The notes beneath the pieces are model-generated. The model was given only the letters and a program-made list of their open reading frames with translations, was not told where the DNA came from and made no database searches. Shown one piece after another: positions 60,717 through 64,000 of a stretch of 64,000 bases of DNA. The position numbers were made by a program, and so were the translations under genes. Within the stretch, counting starts at the first letter, position 1. Each line of letters begins with the position of its first letter. Source of the DNA: Faucicola osloensis_B (GTDB taxonomy: Bacteria; Pseudomonadota; Gammaproteobacteria; Pseudomonadales; Moraxellaceae); the NCBI GenBank assembly GCA_964211495.1, contig CAXORL010000002.1, forward strand, positions 310,001-374,000. The letters are read 5' to 3'.

Positions 60717-61376
60717 ATGCAATTTGCCATTATTGGACTGGGTGTTTTTGGTATTACCTGCGCTAAAGAGCTTGAAAAATTGGGCAACCAAGTCCTAGCG
60801 ATTGATATTGATGAAAAACTGGTCGATGACATCAGTGAATACGTCACCCGTGCCGTAATTGCTGACGCCACCGACAAAGACACCATAGAAGAGCTTGACC
60901 TTGCAAGTTTCGACGGCGTACTCGTCAGCATTGGTGATAACCTTGAAGCCAGCTTGCTATGTACACTCAACCTACTAAGCCTGAACGTACAAAACCTATG
61001 GGTGAAAGCCAAAACCGACTCCCATCACCAAATCCTAAAAAGCTTAGGCGTGAATAATATTATTCACCCCGAACAAGACATGGGGATTCGTATTGCCCAA
61101 AAAATGAACTATCCGATGGTCAAACAATACATGGCATTGGGTGACGAGCAGTTTTTGGTTCGCCTAGACCCACCTGAGCAGTGGCGAGGGCATCCATGGT
61201 CGGATGTACAACACAGCCATCCTGATATTACTTTTATCATGCTAAAACGCAACCAGCAAATCTTTAACCAATTACCCGATGGCTTTTTCTTTCAAGGTGG
61301 GGATAAATTGGTGGTGGGTGGTGATACCCAAGCGCTGCGTCGCCTTGCCAAAGTCATTCGCCAAACGGCTATTTAA
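60717..61376 (+). CDS. KtrA-type potassium-uptake regulatory subunit
   Basis: A 219-residue cytosolic RCK protein that gates a potassium channel-like transporter in response to nucleotides. The RCK_N Rossmann domain (1-120) has FAIIGLGVFGITCAKEL and IDIDEKLVDD; a C-terminal RCK_C domain follows (about 135-219). Its length matches KtrA, half of E. coli TrkA, which has two such pairs. It lies 37 nt before the matching membrane subunit. Confidence 0.92.
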   Translation: MQFAIIGLGVFGITCAKELEKLGNQVLAIDIDEKLVDDISEYVTRAVIADATDKDTIEELDLASFDGVLVSIGDNLEASLLCTLNLLSLNVQNLWVKAKTDSHHQILKSLGVNNIIHPEQDMGIRIAQKMNYPMVKQYMALGDEQFLVRLDPPEQWRGHPWSDVQHSHPDITFIMLKRNQQIFNQLPDGFFFQGGDKLVVGGDTQALRRLAKVIRQTAI

Positions 61377-61413
61377 CCCACCACTCACGCAAAAAAGGTA
61401 ATTAGGTGTAGCT

Positions 61414-62811
61414 ATGCCGTTTCGTGAAGTCAAAAAAGGCGAAAAATCAAAGATTGTTGATAAATCAAAACCCAATACTCACGACCTAGAGCCGCCTACC
61501 AAACAGGGACTGCAGTTGTCATCGCCTGCGATTTTGTCCTTGGGATTTTTAGCGTTAATTGTGATAGGGACGGTTTTGCTGTCATTGCCAATCGCAACGA
61601 TTCAACCGATTAGTATCCTAGCGGCAGCCTTTACCGCGACATCTGCGGTGACCGTCACGGGGCTAAATGTCGTAGATACCGCTAACTATACCACGTTTGG
61701 ACAACTGGTGATTGCCGCGCTGATTCAATTTGGCGGTCTAGGCTTTATGACCTTTGCAATTTTGGTATTGACCAGTCTGCAAGGTAAAATGGGATTATCC
61801 GGTTCAATCACGGCGCAAGAAGCATTGGGTACCCATAGCAATCAAATTGGCAGTACCGCCAAAGCGGTAATCAAAATTGCCTTTATCACCGAGAGCTTGG
61901 GTTTTTTAGGGTTAACGCTATTTTTAGCACCGCTAAAAGGGCTAAAAGATGCGATGTATGAAGCGTTTTTTCTGTGTATCTCAGCGTTTAACAATGCAGG
62001 TTTTGCGCTAAATGGCAACAATATGACTGCCTATGTGCACCAGCCGATGATTAGTTTTATCATAAGCCTGCTTATTATCACGGGCGGTATCGGATTTTTG
62101 GTGATTTTAGATATCATCAAACACAAGCGCTGGCAAAAATTTACCCTGCACACCAAAGTCATGGTTTTGGGCACGTTAGCGCTCAATGTTATCGGTTGTA
62201 TGCTGTATTGGTTACTTGAACGTCATAATGCCAAAACGATTGGCGGATTGAGCGAAGCTGGGCAGTGGTTTGCATCTTGGTTTATGGCGGTGACGTCACG
62301 TACCGCAGGTTTTAATAATATTGATTATAGCCAAGTGACAGATGCCAGTACGTTATTGACCTTTATATTGATGTTTATTGGCGCAGGCTCAATGTCCACA
62401 GGTGGCGGTATCAAAATCGGTACCTTTGTGATTATCCTAGCATCGACTAGGGCGTATTTGCGTCAGCACCCGCAAGTGACGATTTTTCATCGTGCTATCT
62501 CTGATCACTTGGTAAAAAAATCGTTTGCGGTAATGAGCACCTCGATTTTGATGATTGCTTTAGCGGCGTTTATTTTAACCATATGTGAGCCAGAAGGGCA
62601 TTTGGTTGATATTTTATTTGAAGTGATATCGGCATCGGCAACAGTCGGGTTATCGCGAAATCTCACCCCGACATTGAGTGAGCCTGGGCAATGTGTGATT
62701 ATGTTTATGATGTATATGGGGCGTCTTGGGCCGTTAACTTTGGCGTATTTTATCGCCACCCCTAAACCGACCCGTATTCGTTATCCTGAGACCCATACCC
62801 TTGTTGGTTGA
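61414..62811 (+). CDS. KtrB/TrkH-type potassium transporter membrane subunit
   Basis: A 465-residue polytopic protein with four pore modules. The selectivity-filter repeats are visible as SAVTVTGLNVVDT, FNNAGFALNG, TSRTAGFNN and SATVGLSRNL, each with a central Gly. About eight to ten hydrophobic helices follow the M1-P-M2 pattern. Size and the short regulator next door point to KtrB more than TrkH. The charged N-terminal tail is about 40 residues. Confidence 0.92.
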   Translation: MPFREVKKGEKSKIVDKSKPNTHDLEPPTKQGLQLSSPAILSLGFLALIVIGTVLLSLPIATIQPISILAAAFTATSAVTVTGLNVVDTANYTTFGQLVIAALIQFGGLGFMTFAILVLTSLQGKMGLSGSITAQEALGTHSNQIGSTAKAVIKIAFITESLGFLGLTLFLAPLKGLKDAMYEAFFLCISAFNNAGFALNGNNMTAYVHQPMISFIISLLIITGGIGFLVILDIIKHKRWQKFTLHTKVMVLGTLALNVIGCMLYWLLERHNAKTIGGLSEAGQWFASWFMAVTSRTAGFNNIDYSQVTDASTLLTFILMFIGAGSMSTGGGIKIGTFVIILASTRAYLRQHPQVTIFHRAISDHLVKKSFAVMSTSILMIALAAFILTICEPEGHLVDILFEVISASATVGLSRNLTPTLSEPGQCVIMFMMYMGRLGPLTLAYFIATPKPTRIRYPETHTLVG

Positions 62812-62996
62812 GTTGGCGCCCTTATTGGCTAAGCTGGCTAATTTAACAGGGTTAGTAAAGCAAAAAATCCTAAGCAAAAATTTTACCCAGCGGTTGGTCC
62901 ACCCAAGATACTGAAAACCTAAGGAAGCTATTGCCAAATCGTGTATGATGATTGTTTACAACTGGTGAATTGAGCGATTTAGTAAGTTTTAAGGTT
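62812..62996 (+). other. ktrB-exoX intergenic region
   Basis: About 185 bases with no clear terminator. TATGAT (about 62946-62951) may be a -10 for exoX. No ORF is supported here. Confidence 0.35.
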
Positions 62997-63707
62997 ATGA
63001 GTAGTTATATTTTAGATACAGAAGCGCATGGATTGGTTGAGCCACATGCGACCGAAATCGCCTACATTGGCGTGGTGTTTAGTCCAGCAGGCGAGTTGAT
63101 ACTACATACCCACAACGCCTTTGAGCAGCGCTTTAACCCACATAAAAAAATTACTTTGGGCAGCCAAGCCATTACAGGGATTTTTGACGACGATGTGGCA
63201 GACAAGCCGCCGCATACTGATTTTCAGTTACCAAAAGACTGTGAGTATCTCATTGGGCACAATATCGACTTTGATGCTGACGTGCTGACCAATGCCAAAT
63301 GTGATTTATCAAACATCAAGCGTATTTGCACTTTGGCACTGGCGCGGCATTTTTTCCCGCAGTTAGATAGCCACAGTTTAGGTGCGCTACTGTGTTTTTT
63401 TGAGCCGCAGGTTGCCAAAAAAAATATCAAATTCGCGCATGGTGCCAAATACGATATTTGGTTTACCTTTTTGGTCTTAAAAGCTATCTGCTATCAGCAT
63501 CGCATCACCGATATGGCACAGCTGTATCAAGCCAGTGAACATGCCCGAAAACCCACGGTAATGCGCTTTGGCAAACATAAAGGGGTTGCTATTAAAGACT
63601 TGCCGCCTGATTATGTCGATTGGCTGCTCAAACAAGCTGACCTTGACCCGTATTTACACCTTGCGCTCACCGAACATAGCGCTGGCAATCATGGCAACCT
63701 TCTATGA
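62997..63707 (+). CDS. Exodeoxyribonuclease X-type DEDDh exonuclease with a C-terminal DUF3820-like tail
   Basis: A 236-residue 3'-5' exonuclease. ILDTEAHG (5-12) provides the first Asp and Glu; the second Asp is in LIGHNIDFDADVL, and FAHGAKYDIWFT holds the last His-Asp pair. The last 45 residues (MRFGKHKGVAIKDLPPDYVDWLLKQ) match a DUF3820-like module often found after ExoX. I start at the ATG at 62997, with AAGGTT just upstream; the frame is open to 62952. ExoX takes part in mismatch repair and DNA-end trimming. Confidence 0.9.
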   Translation: MSSYILDTEAHGLVEPHATEIAYIGVVFSPAGELILHTHNAFEQRFNPHKKITLGSQAITGIFDDDVADKPPHTDFQLPKDCEYLIGHNIDFDADVLTNAKCDLSNIKRICTLALARHFFPQLDSHSLGALLCFFEPQVAKKNIKFAHGAKYDIWFTFLVLKAICYQHRITDMAQLYQASEHARKPTVMRFGKHKGVAIKDLPPDYVDWLLKQADLDPYLHLALTEHSAGNHGNLL

Positions 63708-63734
63708 TTGAGCCCTTGCGCTATGATTGAGCCC
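63702..63734. repeat. 14-bp direct repeat spanning the exoX stop
   Basis: CTATGATTGAGCCC occurs at 63702-63715 and 63721-63734. The first copy contains the exoX stop codon. It looks like a 19-bp slippage duplication. Confidence 0.75.
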
Positions 63735-63751
63735 ATAAAGTGCCAAAATGA

Positions 63752-64000
63752 TTACGCGCCAAACTGCGGTTTAACAATCACCAAAATCACCACAGCGACT
63801 AAAATAAACACAGGCACCTCATTAAACCAGCGCCAAAAAACATGGGTTTTATAGTTAGGGTTATCAATCAGTTTTAAGCGAAATCGACCACAAGCTACAT
63901 GATATACCGTCAACGCAATGACGCAGGCTAGCTTGATATGTAGCCAAACTTGGGTTTTATAACTGTCCCAATTGGGTAGCAGCATGCACAAGCCAAAAAT
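63752..64000 (-). CDS. hemJ: HemJ-like protoporphyrinogen IX oxidase, 5' end outside the window
   Basis: The last about 80 codons of a minus-strand gene running off the right edge. The segment WLHIKLACVIALTVYHVACGRF and the C-terminal RWFNEVPVFILVAVVILVIVKP(QF) match HemJ, a heme-binding membrane enzyme that oxidises protoporphyrinogen IX. Two membrane helices are visible here; the full protein should be about 140 residues. The N-terminal His motif lies outside the window. Confidence 0.8.
   Translation of the reverse strand: MFGLCMLLPNWDSYKTQVWLHIKLACVIALTVYHVACGRFRLKLIDNPNYKTHVFWRWFNEVPVFILVAVVILVIVKPQFGA

Noticed and set aside
60717..62811. trkA-trkH naming for the potassium pair
   Set aside because: The regulator has only one RCK_N/RCK_C pair (219 residues), so KtrA/KtrB type fits better than E. 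coli TrkA; gene symbols were left empty.

Overview
The window is chromosomal DNA of a gammaproteobacterium, most likely a member of the Moraxellaceae (Moraxella/Faucicola/Psychrobacter type). This is inferred from gene order and protein style: initiator tRNA-rimP-nusA-infB-rbfA-truB-rpsO-pnp, pilB-pilC-pilD-coaE, a single sdhCDAB-sucAB-lpd-sucCD block with gltA divergent, galU-pgi-ugd-like-galE, and a short rsmH-to-mraY cell-wall cluster. Base composition looks moderately AT-rich. I saw no insertion sequence, prophage, CRISPR array or rRNA. Almost everything is core metabolism.

Layout: 1-503 encodes a degenerate macro-domain-like protein. 750-14136 is one minus-strand block for translation and RNA turnover: secG, tRNA-Leu(GAG), tRNA-fMet, rimP, nusA, infB, rbfA, truB, rpsO and pnp, with tpiA upstream. 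Three extra genes are spliced in: a DUF4105 protein, a DJ-1/PfpI protein and a small disordered protein. 14584-19104 (+) is the type IV pilus assembly set pilB-pilC-pilD with coaE. 19162-21740 (-) is a two-gene nicotinamide salvage unit (NadM-Nudix fusion plus NadV), followed by nfuA (+) and gltA (-). 24836-36935 (+) encodes most of the TCA cycle in one direction, with a stem-loop in almost every intergenic gap. 37133-42018 (+) handles nucleotide sugars, including a UDP-glucose dehydrogenase homologue that lacks the catalytic cysteine. 42266-51125 (+) is a partial dcw cluster that starts without mraZ and ends at a terminator after mraY. 51328-55661 holds an unknown protein, rlmA, xerD and a tight tusA/membrane protein/ruvX/yqgE operon. 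55766-64000 holds recN, ppnP, rlmB, a small AT-rich two-gene insert (an FtsZ-like protein without a GTPase half, and a uracil-DNA-glycosylase-fold protein), a KtrAB-type potassium transporter, exoX and the end of hemJ.

The items most worth following up are three degenerate-fold proteins (macro-like, FtsZ-like, UGD-like), the two-gene AT-rich insert, the hairpin series across the TCA operon, a perfect terminator only about 10 nt before the rbfA ribosome-binding site, structured leaders in front of rpsO and pnp, an initiator tRNA with a U1/U72 mismatch, and a four-copy 16-bp tandem repeat upstream of yqgE. I found no clear multi-gene defence or other novel system. The best candidate for something undescribed is the 59268-60689 pair. 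All family assignments are from reading the sequence by eye; no database search was run.
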